The notes beneath the pieces are model-generated. The model made no database searches and was not told the origin of the DNA. It was given only the letters and a program-made list of their open reading frames with translations. A program made the translations under genes and the position numbers. From Lentzea alba (lineage in GTDB: Bacteria; Actinomycetota; Actinomycetes; Mycobacteriales; Pseudonocardiaceae): DNA of 64,000 nt. The stretch lies in the NCBI RefSeq assembly GCF_011067745.1, contig NZ_JAAMPJ010000010.1, forward strand, positions 310,001-374,000, given 5' to 3'. Position 1 is the stretch's first letter. Every line of letters begins with the position of its first letter. Below are positions 7,875 through 16,947 of the stretch, in pieces.

Positions 7875-10334
7875 ATGCTGTGTGGGCGTGACGGGCAGCG
7901 CGTCGGTGTGGACGCGTTGGGCGGCTGTGCGCGCGTCGGGGATGGCGGGTCGTTGGGGTTGCGTGGGCGTGATCGGCAGCGTGTCGCCGTTGACGCGTTG
8001 GTCGAGCGTGCGCGCGCGGGACGTGGTGGGGCGTTGGTGCTGCGCGGCGAGGCCGGTTCGGGCAAGACCGCGCTGCTCAACGCGGTGAGGCACACCTACG
8101 ACGCGTTACTTTGCGTGGACGTCCTCTCTCTCGACGACGACCTTGTACAACTCGCCCATGACATCCACGGCACGCGCGCCGCGCTGCTGATCGCTACCGA
8201 AGGCAAGCCGCGCGGGCTGCCGTGCATCACCCTCGACCCGTTGGACCGCGCGACGAGCATCAGCGTTCTGCGCGATCTGGTGCCCGGCGTGCCCGGCACG
8301 CTTGCCGAGGAGCTCGCCGACCTGGCCTGCGGCAACCCGCTGGCGCTCGTGGAGCTGGCGGGCTCGCTCACGTCCGCGCAGCTCGGGGGGACCGCGCCGG
8401 CGCCGGACGTGTTGCCGGAGAACAGCGAGTTGCGCGGCCGGTGGCGGGCTCGGTTCGACGCGCTGTCGCCCCAGGCGAAGCACGTCGTCGCGCTCGCGGC
8501 GGTGGACGAGGATCTTGACGCCGAGGCGTTGGCGATGCGGGACCTGGACGCGGTGGTGGAGGCGGGCGAGCTGCTCGACCTGCGCAGGCTGGTCCGGTCG
8601 GCGATCGCGGCGGAGGTGCCGATCGATCTTCGGTGGAAGGCGCACGCCGAGCTCGCCGCGACGTTGCCGTTGGGGGCCCGCTGGGCGTGGCACCAGGCGG
8701 TCGCGAACCAGGACGCGAAGCTCGCGGACGTTCTTACGACGCACGCCGAACGTGCCCGGCGCTGCGGGGACTTCGCCACGGCCGCTCGCGACCACGGCCG
8801 GGCCGCCCAGCTGACCAGCGATCCCGAGACGAAAGCCCACCGGCTGCTCAAGACCGCCGCCGATCACTGGGCTCATGGCGCGTCGCACCGGTCGCGGGCC
8901 GTTCTGCGGACCGCGGCGAGGTTGACCGACACGACCGAGCTCAAGGCGCTCATGGACCTGGTCGTGGGCGGCATCGACCTGGGCGAAGGACTCCCGGACG
9001 TCGCGGCTGACCGGCTGGTGCGCGCCGCGAAGGGGCTGGTCGGCACCAACCGCGGGCTCGCGGTCGCCGCGCTGGGGTTCGCGGGTGAGGCGGCGAACAT
9101 CGCTGGCGACCCGCACAGGTACACGGCCGTTGCGGAGTTCGCGCGCGAGATACGCCGCAGCGACGAACCGCCGGCCACCCGGCTCACGCTCGACCACCTG
9201 GTCGGGATGTCCGCGACGCTCGAGGGACGGCACGACGAGGCGCTGCCGGAACTGAAAGAGGTCGTCCGGCTGGCCGACGAGGTCGCTGGGCCGCAGGCGC
9301 GCATCTGGGCCAGCCAGGCCGCCTACGTGCTGGGGGACGCCACCAGGTCGCACGAGATGGCGACCAGTGCGGTGACGGCTGCGAGAGAGAGTGGGCTCAC
9401 GGCGCTCGTGCCGTGGGCGTTGGTGTACCGGGCGTTGTCGGCGTTGCTCCTGGACCAGCACGCCGCCGCCCTCACCGCCGCGACCGAAGGCGTCCACGCG
9501 GCTACGGCGATCGGGCAGCACAACGCGGTGGTCGACCACTTGACGATCCTCGCTCTGTTGGCGGCGCTCAGAGGTGACGCGGAGACGGCGGTGCACCGCA
9601 TGGACACCGCCACGGAGCACATCACCCAACGAGGACTGACGAGACCGGGCACGTTCGGCGCGTGGGCGTTCGCGTGCGTCGACCTGGCCCGCGACCGGCC
9701 CGCCGACGCGCTGGACCGGCTGCGGCTGCAGCCCGGCCACGCCGGCATCAAGGTGATGGCGGCACCGCAGGTCGTGGAGGCCGCGGTCGCGTGCGGCCGA
9801 CCGTCCACAGGGGACAGAGCGTTGCGGCGGTTCGAGAAGTGGGCCGACACCACCGGCAGCACGGCCCGGATGGCGCTGTCCCACCGGTGTCACGGCCTCC
9901 TGGAAGCAGGAACCGCCGACGAGCACTTCGAGGAAGCGATCCGGTTGCACCGGGCCAGCGGCACCGCCCTGGAACTCGCCAAGACCGAGCTGCTCTACGG
10001 CAACCGGTTGCGCCGAAGCCGCAAACCCAAGGCGGCGCGGGAACATCTGCGGGACGCCGTGCGCATCTTCGAGTCCTACCAGGCTGATCACTGGGTCGCC
10101 CGTGCTCAGGCGGAACTGCGCGCGGCAGGTGATCCCACCGGCGAACCGAAGGACCACCCTGACCTGACGCCGCAGCAGGCGCAGATCGCCCGGCTGGTCG
10201 CCGAGGGTGCCACGAACCGCGAGATCGCCGCGCGGTTGTTCCTGAGCCACCGCACCGTCGAGCACCACCTGCGCAACATCTTCGCGCGGCTCGGCGTACG
10301 GTCACGGGTCGAGCTCACCCGGAGGCTCGACTGA
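7875..10334 (+). CDS. LuxR-family ATPase regulator with shortened NTPase domain
   Basis: An 819-residue protein ending in a LuxR/GerE helix-turn-helix (LTPQQAQIARLVAEGATNRE followed by SHRTVEHHLRNIF, last 65 residues). The N-terminus has Walker A GEAGSGKT (K64). The stretch of about 80 residues that normally separates Walker A from Walker B in large LuxR (LAL) regulators is nearly absent: K64 is followed within about 15 residues by LLCVDVLSLDDD. The middle is TPR-like. Residues 2-55 are made of two tandem 27-residue copies encoded by an 81-bp duplication. The ATG at 7875 begins the first copy; there is no convincing ribosome site, so the start could differ. It lies divergent to the polyester hydrolase and 16 bp before the thioesterase gene, so it may control either. 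Confidence 0.75.
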   Translation: MLCGRDGQRVGVDALGGCARVGDGGSLGLRGRDRQRVAVDALVERARAGRGGALVLRGEAGSGKTALLNAVRHTYDALLCVDVLSLDDDLVQLAHDIHGTRAALLIATEGKPRGLPCITLDPLDRATSISVLRDLVPGVPGTLAEELADLACGNPLALVELAGSLTSAQLGGTAPAPDVLPENSELRGRWRARFDALSPQAKHVVALAAVDEDLDAEALAMRDLDAVVEAGELLDLRRLVRSAIAAEVPIDLRWKAHAELAATLPLGARWAWHQAVANQDAKLADVLTTHAERARRCGDFATAARDHGRAAQLTSDPETKAHRLLKTAADHWAHGASHRSRAVLRTAARLTDTTELKALMDLVVGGIDLGEGLPDVAADRLVRAAKGLVGTNRGLAVAALGFAGEAANIAGDPHRYTAVAEFAREIRRSDEPPATRLTLDHLVGMSATLEGRHDEALPELKEVVRLADEVAGPQARIWASQAAYVLGDATRSHEMATSAVTAARESGLTALVPWALVYRALSALLLDQHAAALTAATEGVHAATAIGQHNAVVDHLTILALLAALRGDAETAVHRMDTATEHITQRGLTRPGTFGAWAFACVDLARDRPADALDRLRLQPGHAGIKVMAAPQVVEAAVACGRPSTGDRALRRFEKWADTTGSTARMALSHRCHGLLEAGTADEHFEEAIRLHRASGTALELAKTELLYGNRLRRSRKPKAAREHLRDAVRIFESYQADHWVARAQAELRAAGDPTGEPKDHPDLTPQQAQIARLVAEGATNREIAARLFLSHRTVEHHLRNIFARLGVRSRVELTRRLD
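7879..8040 (+). repeat. Tandem 81-bp duplication inside the LuxR-type gene
   Basis: 7879-7959 and 7960-8040 align without gaps over 81 bp at about 75% identity by eye (20 differences). The copies encode LCGRDGQRVGVDALGG... and LRGRDRQRVAVDALVE..., the conserved start block of LuxR ATPases repeated in frame just before the P-loop. Confidence 0.8.
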
Positions 10335-10350
10335 GGAAGATGGAGGTCGT

Positions 10351-10764
10351 GTGCGTGACGACTACCGGCACTGGCAGCGGATTCCGACCCGGTGGGCGGA
10401 CAACGACGTGTACGGACACGTGAACAACGTCGTCCACTACGCGTTCATGGACACCGTGATCAACACGTGGCTGATCGAGGCGGGCCTGGACATCCAGGCC
10501 GGTCAGCAGATCGGGCTGTGCGTGGAGTCCCACTGCAACTACCGCGCCTCCGTGTCGTTCCCGGACGCGCTGGACGCCGGGCTGCGCGTCGGGCACCTCG
10601 GCCGGTCGAGCGTGCGTTACGAGGTCGGGTTCTTCCTCGAAGGAAGCGCCGACGTCGTGGCGGAAGGCCACTTCGTGCACGTGTTCGTCGACCGCACGAC
10701 CCGCAAACCGGTGGAGATCCCCGCGAACCTCCGCACGGCGATGGAAGGTCTGGTGGTCGCGTGA
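10351..10764 (+). CDS. Acyl-CoA thioesterase, 4HBT hotdog family
   Basis: A 137-residue single hotdog domain of YbgC/4HBT type. The signature TRWADNDVYGHVNNVVHYAFMD contains the catalytic Asp (in WADND) and the HVNN turn; the rest follows the family (GRSSVRYEVGFFLEG, EGHFVHVFVDRTTRKPVEIP). It should hydrolyse acyl-CoA thioesters in the cytoplasm. The GTG start has GGAGG 4 nt upstream. Its stop overlaps the GTG of the alcohol dehydrogenase (GTGA), and it sits 16 bp after the LuxR-type gene, so the three may be co-transcribed. Substrate chain type cannot be read from the sequence. Confidence 0.85.
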   Translation: MRDDYRHWQRIPTRWADNDVYGHVNNVVHYAFMDTVINTWLIEAGLDIQAGQQIGLCVESHCNYRASVSFPDALDAGLRVGHLGRSSVRYEVGFFLEGSADVVAEGHFVHVFVDRTTRKPVEIPANLRTAMEGLVVA

Positions 10765-11861
10765 AGACCCGAGGCGCGGTGCTGACCGGCGTCGGTGGTC
10801 CGCTCGAGATCGTCGACCTCGAGCTCGATCCGCCCGGACCCGGCGAACTGCTGGTGCGCGTGCACGCCACCGGGCTGTGTCACTCCGACCTGTCCGTGAT
10901 CGACGGCTCGCGCATCCGGCCGTTGCCCATGGTGCTCGGCCACGAGGCGGCGGGCGAGGTCGTCGAAGCGGGACCGAACGCCGAGTTCAAGCCGGGCGAC
11001 CACGTCGTGATGTCGTTCGTGCCCGCGTGCGGCGCCTGCCGTCGCTGTGCTGCAGGGCGGCAGGCGTTGTGCGAACCGGGCGCCGCCGCGAACCGCGACG
11101 GCACCCTCCTCAGCGGACACCGCCGGTGGACGCTCCCGGACGGCACCCAACCGCACCACCACCTCGGCGTGTCCGGGTTCGCCGAGTACACCGTCATCTC
11201 CGACCGGTCGGCGACCCTCGTGCCACCGGACCTGCCGCTCGACATCGCCGCCCTGTTCGGCTGCGCGGTGCTGACCGGCGCGGGTGCCGCGTTCTACAGC
11301 GCCCAGGTCGTGCCGGGGGAGAAGGTCGCGGTGTTCGGCCTCGGCGGCGTAGGCCTGGCCGCCGTGCTCGCGGCCGTCACGGCGGGCGCGACCCAGGTCG
11401 TCGCGGTCGACGTCGTGGCACACAAACGGCAGCTCGCCCTCACCCTCGGCGCGACGCACGAAGCCCCGGGCGGACCGGACGTCGTCGAACACGTCCGAGA
11501 ACTCACCAACGGTGGTGCCGACAAGGTCATCGACACCACCGGCGTCGCGGCCGTGCTCGAACAGGCTTACGCCGCAACAGCTGTCGGCGGCACCACGGTC
11601 ACGGTCGGCCTGCCGCACCCGGATCGCACCGTCACCCTTCCCGCGCTGAACCTGGTCGCCGAGGAACGCACGCTCAAAGGCAGCTACCTCGGCTCGTGCG
11701 TGCCGCGCCGGGACGTGCCCCGGTTCGTCGACCTGTACCGGGCGGGGCGCCTCCCCGTGGACGGCCTGCTGTCCGGGCGACTGAGCCTGGACGAGGTCAA
11801 CGACGGGTTCGCCAGGCTCGCGTCCGGCGAGGCGGTGCGGCAGGTCGTGATCATGGCCTGA
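10761..11861 (+). CDS. Zinc-dependent alcohol dehydrogenase (MDR superfamily)
   Basis: A 366-residue medium-chain dehydrogenase. The catalytic-zinc site is seen as GLCHSDL and GHEAAGEV, the structural-zinc lobe as CGACRRC ... LCEPG, and the Rossmann motif as GLGGVGLAAV followed by VVAVDVVAHKR. It resembles class III-like and mycothiol/aryl alcohol dehydrogenases that oxidise alcohols with NAD(P)+. The GTG start overlaps the thioesterase stop by GTGA. The 3' end overlaps the convergent acyl-CoA ligase gene by 11 bp. With thioesterase and ligase as neighbours, a role in fatty-acid-like or aromatic alcohol breakdown is likely but inferred. Confidence 0.88.
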   Translation: MKTRGAVLTGVGGPLEIVDLELDPPGPGELLVRVHATGLCHSDLSVIDGSRIRPLPMVLGHEAAGEVVEAGPNAEFKPGDHVVMSFVPACGACRRCAAGRQALCEPGAAANRDGTLLSGHRRWTLPDGTQPHHHLGVSGFAEYTVISDRSATLVPPDLPLDIAALFGCAVLTGAGAAFYSAQVVPGEKVAVFGLGGVGLAAVLAAVTAGATQVVAVDVVAHKRQLALTLGATHEAPGGPDVVEHVRELTNGGADKVIDTTGVAAVLEQAYAATAVGGTTVTVGLPHPDRTVTLPALNLVAEERTLKGSYLGSCVPRRDVPRFVDLYRAGRLPVDGLLSGRLSLDEVNDGFARLASGEAVRQVVIMA

Positions 11862-13380
11862 GCCGTTGCCTGATCTCGGTTTTGAGCACCTTGCCCACCT
11901 TGGACCGCGGCAGGTCGGGCCAGATCTCGACCTGCTTCGGCGCCTTCACGCTGCCCAGGTGCTCCTTCACGAACGCGATCAACGCGTCCGGGTCGGCTTG
12001 ACCAGCGGCGCGAAGCTGGACGACCGCGGCCACCCGTTCACCCCACTTCTCGTCCGGCAGACCGACAACAGCGCTGTCCTGGACCGCGGGATGGGCCTGC
12101 AACGCCTTCTCGACCTCGGCCGAGTAGACGTTGAACCCGCCGGTGATGATCATGTCCTTGGCCCGGTCGACGATGTAGAGGAAGTTGTCCTCGTCGAGAT
12201 AGCCGATGTCACCGGTGTGGTGCCAGCCGTGCGCGCTCACCTCGGCGGTGGCCGCGGGGTTCTCGTGGTACCCGGCCATCACCAACGGCCCGCGGACCAC
12301 GATCTCCCCGCGCTCACCGGGAGGCAGCAGCGCGCCGTCCGCGGCCATGATCGCGACCTGGGTCAGCGGCGTCGGTCTGCCCGCCGACGACAACCGCGCG
12401 GTCGCGATCGACCCGTCGGGCAGGAAGTGATCCGCGGGAGCGAGCGTGGCGATCATGTTCGGCGCCTCGGTCTGCCCGAACAGCTGACCCATCACCGGCC
12501 CGATCCGGTGTAGCGCCTCGGTCAGCCGCACCGGGGACATCGGCGCGGCGCCGTACCAGAGGCAGCGCAACGAGGTCAGGTCCGTCGAGTCCAGCGCGGG
12601 GTGGTCGAGCAGGCCGTAGATCACCGTCGGCGGCAGGAACGCGTGCGTGATGCGGTGGTGTTCGATCAGCCGGAGGAACTCGCCGAGATCCGGCGCCGGC
12701 ATGATCACGGTCTCGCCGCCGAGTGCCATGATCGGGAACGTGAGCACGCCCGCCGAGTGCGTGAGCGGCGCCAGCGCCAGGTAGCGCGGCCGCTCGCCGA
12801 ACGGGTAGCTCATCAGGGTCAGCGCGGTCGCGGTCTCCAGGTTGTGGCCGGTCAGCCGCACGCCCTTGGGTTTGCCGGTCGTGCCGCCGGTGCCCGCGAG
12901 CACGCAGAGGTCGTCCGGCAGCGTCACCAGATCCGGCTCCCTGCCGTGGGCCGCCAGCCACTCGTCGAACGTGACCGCGCCGTCGACCTCACCGTCCAGG
13001 CACACCAGCGTGGTCAACGCCGGCAGGTCACCGCGGATGCGTTCGACGAGAGGCGCGAACTTCGCCTGGAAGAACAGGCACCGGCAGCCGAACAGATCGA
13101 GCAGCTCCCGGTTCTCCGCCGCCTCGTTGCGGGGGTTGACCGGACACCACACCGCGCCGGCCCGCGAGGTGCCGAACACGCAGGTGAGCGCGAGCGGGTC
13201 GTTCGCGGACAGCACCGCGACCCGGTCTCCAGGCCCGATTCCGCTGTCCTGCAACGCTCCCGCGATCGTGCGGGAGCGTTGCTGCACTTCGGCGTAGGTC
13301 TGGTAGACGTCTCCGATGGTCAGACAGGGGGCGTCGCCGCCGAGCGACGCGCCCTTGTCGAGGTAGCCGTGGAGCCGCAT
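11851..13380 (-). CDS. Acyl-CoA synthetase (AMP-dependent ligase)
   Basis: A 509-residue member of the ANL superfamily that activates a carboxylic acid to acyl-AMP and then acyl-CoA. The P-loop-like motif GTGGTTGKPKG, GQTEAPN (A5-type), HHTGDIGYLDEDNFLYIVDRAKD (TGD and hinge) and the C-terminal catalytic Lys in SKVGKVLK are present. ATG 13380 overlaps the TGA of the upstream saccharopine-dehydrogenase-like gene (TGATG), so it is the last gene of a three-gene operon with that gene and an SDR. It is a FadD-like enzyme; the acid used is unknown, but the operon's TetR control suggests a specific degradable compound rather than general fatty acids. Confidence 0.88.
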   Translation of the reverse strand: MRLHGYLDKGASLGGDAPCLTIGDVYQTYAEVQQRSRTIAGALQDSGIGPGDRVAVLSANDPLALTCVFGTSRAGAVWCPVNPRNEAAENRELLDLFGCRCLFFQAKFAPLVERIRGDLPALTTLVCLDGEVDGAVTFDEWLAAHGREPDLVTLPDDLCVLAGTGGTTGKPKGVRLTGHNLETATALTLMSYPFGERPRYLALAPLTHSAGVLTFPIMALGGETVIMPAPDLGEFLRLIEHHRITHAFLPPTVIYGLLDHPALDSTDLTSLRCLWYGAAPMSPVRLTEALHRIGPVMGQLFGQTEAPNMIATLAPADHFLPDGSIATARLSSAGRPTPLTQVAIMAADGALLPPGERGEIVVRGPLVMAGYHENPAATAEVSAHGWHHTGDIGYLDEDNFLYIVDRAKDMIITGGFNVYSAEVEKALQAHPAVQDSAVVGLPDEKWGERVAAVVQLRAAGQADPDALIAFVKEHLGSVKAPKQVEIWPDLPRSKVGKVLKTEIRQRLRP

Positions 13381-14501
13381 CAACGGTGCACCTCGACGAT
13401 CGGGTCGAGCACGAGACCGAACGACCGCAGCGCGCCCAGCAGCTCCCGGTGGCCGAACGCCTGACAGCCCGACGCGAACCCGACCCGGCGCGGCGCGTCC
13501 TGCAACAGGTGCACCGCGGCGTGCACGTTCAACAACGCCGTCTGCTTGTAGTTGCAGTTGCCGTGGATGACGCAATGCGCGCGCCCGAGCGGTCCGGAAG
13601 CGTGCACGGAGTCCAGCGAGATGTTGATCCGCGGGTTCTCGCGCGGCGGCATCTCACTGCGCACCTGCGCGGAGAACTCGTCGACGATCCGGTACTTCTC
13701 CTCGTCCGACTTGCCCTCCATCTGCTGGAGAGCGGCGGTGACGATCTGCGGCACCCCGAGCATCAACGGCCGGTTGAACACACCACCGAGCGCCCGCACC
13801 GACGCCACCCGCGGATCCTTCTTGAACCACACCGGATGCGCGGTGCCGCCCCACGGCAGTGCCAGGCCCAGTTCGTGCTGGCCGGGCACGACGAGCTCGT
13901 ACAGTCCCGCGTCGGCCGGCCATTCGACGTACTGGTTCTGTTCGAGGTAGTAGGCCTTCGCGAACGCGGCGTTCGTGAGGATCGTGTTGGTGGAAGCGAC
14001 GGTGGGATAACCCTTCCAGAACACCCCGATGTCCAAAGTGTCCAGACCGGGCTGCTCCAGGCAGATCTGCGCGGCGATCTCGCCGACCGTGTACATCTGG
14101 GCGATGCCGGGCGACAGCAACAGGTTCTGCTTCGCGAACTCGGCGCCGTACCGCGCGTCGGCGTCGATCATCCAGTCCTGCTCACCGTTGGTGTCGGTGT
14201 AGTGCGCACCGACGTTGAGGCTCGCCCGCACCGCTTCGTGGCCATAGCGGGAGAACGGCCCGACGGTGTTCAGCACGACCTTGGCGCCGGTGAACGCCTC
14301 CGTCAGCGCCGCCTCGGTGTGCTCGACCTCCAGGACCTCGTAGTCGACGGTGTCGATGCCGGGCACCGCGTCGACGGCTTCCTTGACGCGCTTGCCGTCC
14401 CGACCGGCGGCGAGGAACGGGACCCCGTACTCGCGCAGGTATTCGCAGATCAGGCGGCCCGTGTAGCCGGAGGCGCCGTAGACGACGACAGGCTTGCTCA
14501 T
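13380..14501 (-). CDS. Saccharopine-dehydrogenase-like NAD(P)-binding protein
   Basis: A 373-residue oxidoreductase-like protein. The N-terminus has a Rossmann nucleotide-binding motif, VVYGASGYTGRLICEYL, and the domain continues with LNTVGPFSRYG and HYTDTNGEQDWM, typical of the saccharopine-dehydrogenase NADP-binding family that also includes trans-acting enoyl reductases. The C-terminal 200 residues (STNTILTNAAFAKAYY, VWFKKDPRVASVRALGG) I recognise only as an associated domain of unknown function. The start could be GTG 14504 or ATG 14501; I chose ATG because it makes an ATGA overlap with the SDR stop. Position between SDR and acyl-CoA ligase suggests a redox step on the same substrate. Confidence 0.75.
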   Translation of the reverse strand: MSKPVVVYGASGYTGRLICEYLREYGVPFLAAGRDGKRVKEAVDAVPGIDTVDYEVLEVEHTEAALTEAFTGAKVVLNTVGPFSRYGHEAVRASLNVGAHYTDTNGEQDWMIDADARYGAEFAKQNLLLSPGIAQMYTVGEIAAQICLEQPGLDTLDIGVFWKGYPTVASTNTILTNAAFAKAYYLEQNQYVEWPADAGLYELVVPGQHELGLALPWGGTAHPVWFKKDPRVASVRALGGVFNRPLMLGVPQIVTAALQQMEGKSDEEKYRIVDEFSAQVRSEMPPRENPRINISLDSVHASGPLGRAHCVIHGNCNYKQTALLNVHAAVHLLQDAPRRVGFASGCQAFGHRELLGALRSFGLVLDPIVEVHR

Positions 14502-15304
14502 CACATTCCCATCCCACCGTCGACCGGAAGACCAGCTCCGGTGATGAACTTCGAGGCGTCCGAGGCCAGGAACACCACGGCGTCGGCCATGTCGTCGACC
14601 TGCCCGAGCCGGCCGAGCGGGGTCAGCTCCACCACCGCGCCCGCCGCCGCCTCGGGTGAGGGGAACAGGCCGAGCTCGGCGCAGTCGACGGCGAGCTGGT
14701 TGCCCATGGCAGTGGGTGTGAGACCGGGGTAGATGCAGTTGACCCGCACGCCGTAGCCGAGCTTGCCGGACTCCGCGGCCGCCACCCTGGTCAGCCGGTC
14801 GATGGCGGACTTGGTCGCCGAGTAGACGCTGATGCCGGGGAAGGCGATGGTCGCGGCGACGGAGGCGACGCTGATGATCGAACCGCCGTTGCCCGCCGCG
14901 CCGCCCGGACGCATCGCGCGCAGCCCGTGCTTCATGCCGAGCGCGGTGCCGAGGACGTTGACGTCCAGCATCCTGCGCACGTCGGCGGGGTCGAGCTCGG
15001 TGATCAGGCTGGTGATCTCGATGCCCGCGTTGTTGACGAGGATGTCGAGCCCGCCGATCGCGTCGACCGCGGTGTTCACGGCGGACGCCCAGCTGTCGTC
15101 GTCGGTGACGTCCAACGGCACGAACTCCGCGGTCGCGCCCGAGTCACGCAGTGCTTGGGCGGTCTGCTTGCCTTCCTCCTCCAGGACGTCGCCGATCAGC
15201 ACCGCCGCGCCGGCTGCGGCCAGCGCCTCGGCCATGCCCGCGCCCAGTCCTCGCGCACCCCCGGTGACCAGCGCTTTCCGTCCGTTCAGCTGATAGCTCG
15301 TCAT
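14501..15304 (-). CDS. Short-chain dehydrogenase/reductase
   Basis: A 267-residue classical SDR. The cofactor motif TGGARGLGAGMA, NNAGIE, the active-site Ser in VASVAA, Y-x3-K as YSATKSA and the family end VDGGMGM are all visible; an Asp at the end of beta-2 (IGDV) suggests NAD(H) preference. It should oxidise or reduce a secondary alcohol or ketone. ATG 15304 is preceded by GAGGAGG at good spacing, so I discard the longer upstream frame, which would run into the operator. It is first in the operon with the saccharopine-dehydrogenase-like gene and the acyl-CoA ligase, and divergent from the TetR gene. Confidence 0.88.
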   Translation of the reverse strand: MTSYQLNGRKALVTGGARGLGAGMAEALAAAGAAVLIGDVLEEEGKQTAQALRDSGATAEFVPLDVTDDDSWASAVNTAVDAIGGLDILVNNAGIEITSLITELDPADVRRMLDVNVLGTALGMKHGLRAMRPGGAAGNGGSIISVASVAATIAFPGISVYSATKSAIDRLTRVAAAESGKLGYGVRVNCIYPGLTPTAMGNQLAVDCAELGLFPSPEAAAGAVVELTPLGRLGQVDDMADAVVFLASDASKFITGAGLPVDGGMGM

Positions 15305-15346
15305 GGCGACGCCTCCTCGGTGAGTTGGCTCACACCCTAGCTGCGG

Positions 15347-15406
15347 CTTGACAGTCGTCAAGTTTTTCCTTGACGACTGTCCAAGATTTTTTGGACGAGT
15401 GGTCAA
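15347..15406. promoter_or_regulatory. Cluster of three TetR-type dyad operators
   Basis: Three related pseudo-palindromes lie between the divergent SDR and TetR genes: CTTGACAGTCGTCAAG at 15347-15362 (perfect 6-bp arms), CTTGACGACTGTCCAAG at 15369-15385, and TTGGACGAGTGGTCAA at 15391-15406. The first two are also mirror images of one another about the T-run between them. The TTGACA within them could serve as a -35 box, so binding would block both promoters. This is a good candidate operator for the neighbouring TetR protein. Confidence 0.65.
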
Positions 15407-15438
15407 CTGTTGTCGAGATCAGCGTTAGGATCCGAGGC

Positions 15439-16092
15439 GTGACAGACGTCGCTGAGAGCAAGGTCGCGGAGAGCAAACAGGACCGCATCGCCCGCCGGCA
15501 GGTCGACAAGTTCGACGCCCGGCGGACCGAGCTCGCCGTGGCGACCCTGCACACGCTGGCCGAACTGGGGTACGCCCGCACCAGCCTGCGGGAGATCGCG
15601 CAGAACTCCGAGTTCTCGCACGGCGTCCTGCACTACTACTTCGCGGACAAGCGCGACCTGATCACCGAGGCCGTGCGCCAGTACGAGGTCGTCTGCGTGA
15701 CGCGGTACGACGAGGTGGTGGCGCACGCCGTCACGTCGGAGCAGCTGCGGGCCGAGTTCGTGGCGATGTTCTTCGACACCCTCGGCCAGGACGCCACGCT
15801 GCACCGGCTCTGGTACGACCTACGCAACCAGAGCCTGTTCGATGCGTCGTTCCGGGCGGACGTGCTGGAGATCGACACCCACCGGGAAGCCATGGTGTGG
15901 CGGGTGATCAGCCGCTACGCCGAGCTGCTGGGCGGGGTGGTCGCGGGGTCTTCTGGCACTGTTTACGTGACGCTGGACGGCGTGTTCCAGCGGGCTTTGC
16001 TGCACCACCTGGCCGGCGACGCGGAGACCGTGGCGCGGTTGCGGGCCGAGCTGCCGGACGTGATCGATCTCCTGGTGTCCAAGGCGGACTGA
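15439..16092 (+). CDS. TetR-family transcriptional regulator
   Basis: A 217-residue regulator with an N-terminal helix-turn-helix (LHTLAELGYARTSLREIAQNSE then SHGVLHYYFADKRDLI, residues about 35-85) and a helical ligand-binding domain. The GTG at 15439 follows a GAGG; the frame is open further upstream, but that stretch overlaps the operator cluster. A short internal repeat, VAESKVAESK, precedes the DNA-binding part. It is divergent from the SDR/saccharopine-dehydrogenase-like/ligase operon and probably represses it and itself through the 15347-15406 dyads, with an acyl-CoA or precursor as inducer. The ligand is inference. Confidence 0.85.
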   Translation: MTDVAESKVAESKQDRIARRQVDKFDARRTELAVATLHTLAELGYARTSLREIAQNSEFSHGVLHYYFADKRDLITEAVRQYEVVCVTRYDEVVAHAVTSEQLRAEFVAMFFDTLGQDATLHRLWYDLRNQSLFDASFRADVLEIDTHREAMVWRVISRYAELLGGVVAGSSGTVYVTLDGVFQRALLHHLAGDAETVARLRAELPDVIDLLVSKAD

Positions 16093-16137
16093 GCGCGACT
16101 ACGGTGGTCGGGGCAGGGGCTGCGGAAGGCGGGTGAC

Positions 16138-16947
16138 GTGCTGACGACCACGAGCGTCGAGGCGCGGCGGCAGGTGGACGAGCGGATCAGGCGCCTGGAG
16201 TCGCGGCTGGTCCGGGAGCACGACGAGGTGCCGCCGAGCCTGGTGCACGAGTGGATCGAGCGCGCCAACGCGCGGTTCGGTGACGCTCGGGTGCGGGACT
16301 TCGTGCCGTTGCTGGTGGAACGCGCGGTGCGGGCGTCCGTGCTGGGCTTCTCGGCTGACCCGCCGGAGATGTCGGGGACCTGGCTGTCGGACTGGGCGCG
16401 GAACACCGCGCGGCGGTTGCTCGCCGCCGAGCTGCCGCGTCGCTGGGCGCACACCGCCGGAGTGGCGCGCCGGGCTGGGCAGGTGGCGCGCGTGTTGCCG
16501 GTCGAGGAGCGCGAACTGCTGGTCGCGGCCGCCTGGGTGCACGACATCGGGTACGCGTCGGAGCTCGTCGACACCGGACTGCACTCCCTCGACGGGGCGC
16601 ACTACCTGGTGCGGGCCGGGCTCGATCGGCGGGTGTGCGGGCTGGTCGCGCACCATTCCGGGGCGTCGGCGGTGGCCGAGCTGACCGGGTTGGGTGAGCG
16701 GCTCGCGGAGTTCGGCGACGAACGTGGCCGGCTGCGGGACGCGCTCTGGTACGCCGACATGACGACCAGCCCGGACGGTCATCCGACGACGGTCGAGGCG
16801 CGGCTCGCCGAGATCCGGCGGCGGCGCGGGCCGGACGATCCGGTGGTGCGGGCGCTCGAGGTCAACGTCGACGAACGGCTGGCGGCGGTGCGGCGGGTTC
16901 ACCGGCTGCTGCGGCGGACGTACCAGCCGGTTCGCGACCGCGGCTGA
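16138..16947 (+). CDS. HD-domain protein with N-terminal three-helix bundle
   Basis: A 269-residue cytoplasmic protein. Residues 5-65 (RRQVDERIRRLESRL, VHEWIERANARFGDARVRDF) look like the three-helix-bundle dimerisation domain common in actinobacteria. From about residue 100 an HD phosphohydrolase-like domain follows: RWAHTAGVARRA, the HD pair in AAWVHDIGYA, and a late His in VAHHSG. The domain suggests a metal-dependent phosphohydrolase acting on a nucleotide or phosphorylated signal; the substrate is unknown. The TGA overlaps the ATG of the glycosyltransferase gene (TGATG), so the two are co-translated. Confidence 0.75.
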   Translation: MLTTTSVEARRQVDERIRRLESRLVREHDEVPPSLVHEWIERANARFGDARVRDFVPLLVERAVRASVLGFSADPPEMSGTWLSDWARNTARRLLAAELPRRWAHTAGVARRAGQVARVLPVEERELLVAAAWVHDIGYASELVDTGLHSLDGAHYLVRAGLDRRVCGLVAHHSGASAVAELTGLGERLAEFGDERGRLRDALWYADMTTSPDGHPTTVEARLAEIRRRRGPDDPVVRALEVNVDERLAAVRRVHRLLRRTYQPVRDRG

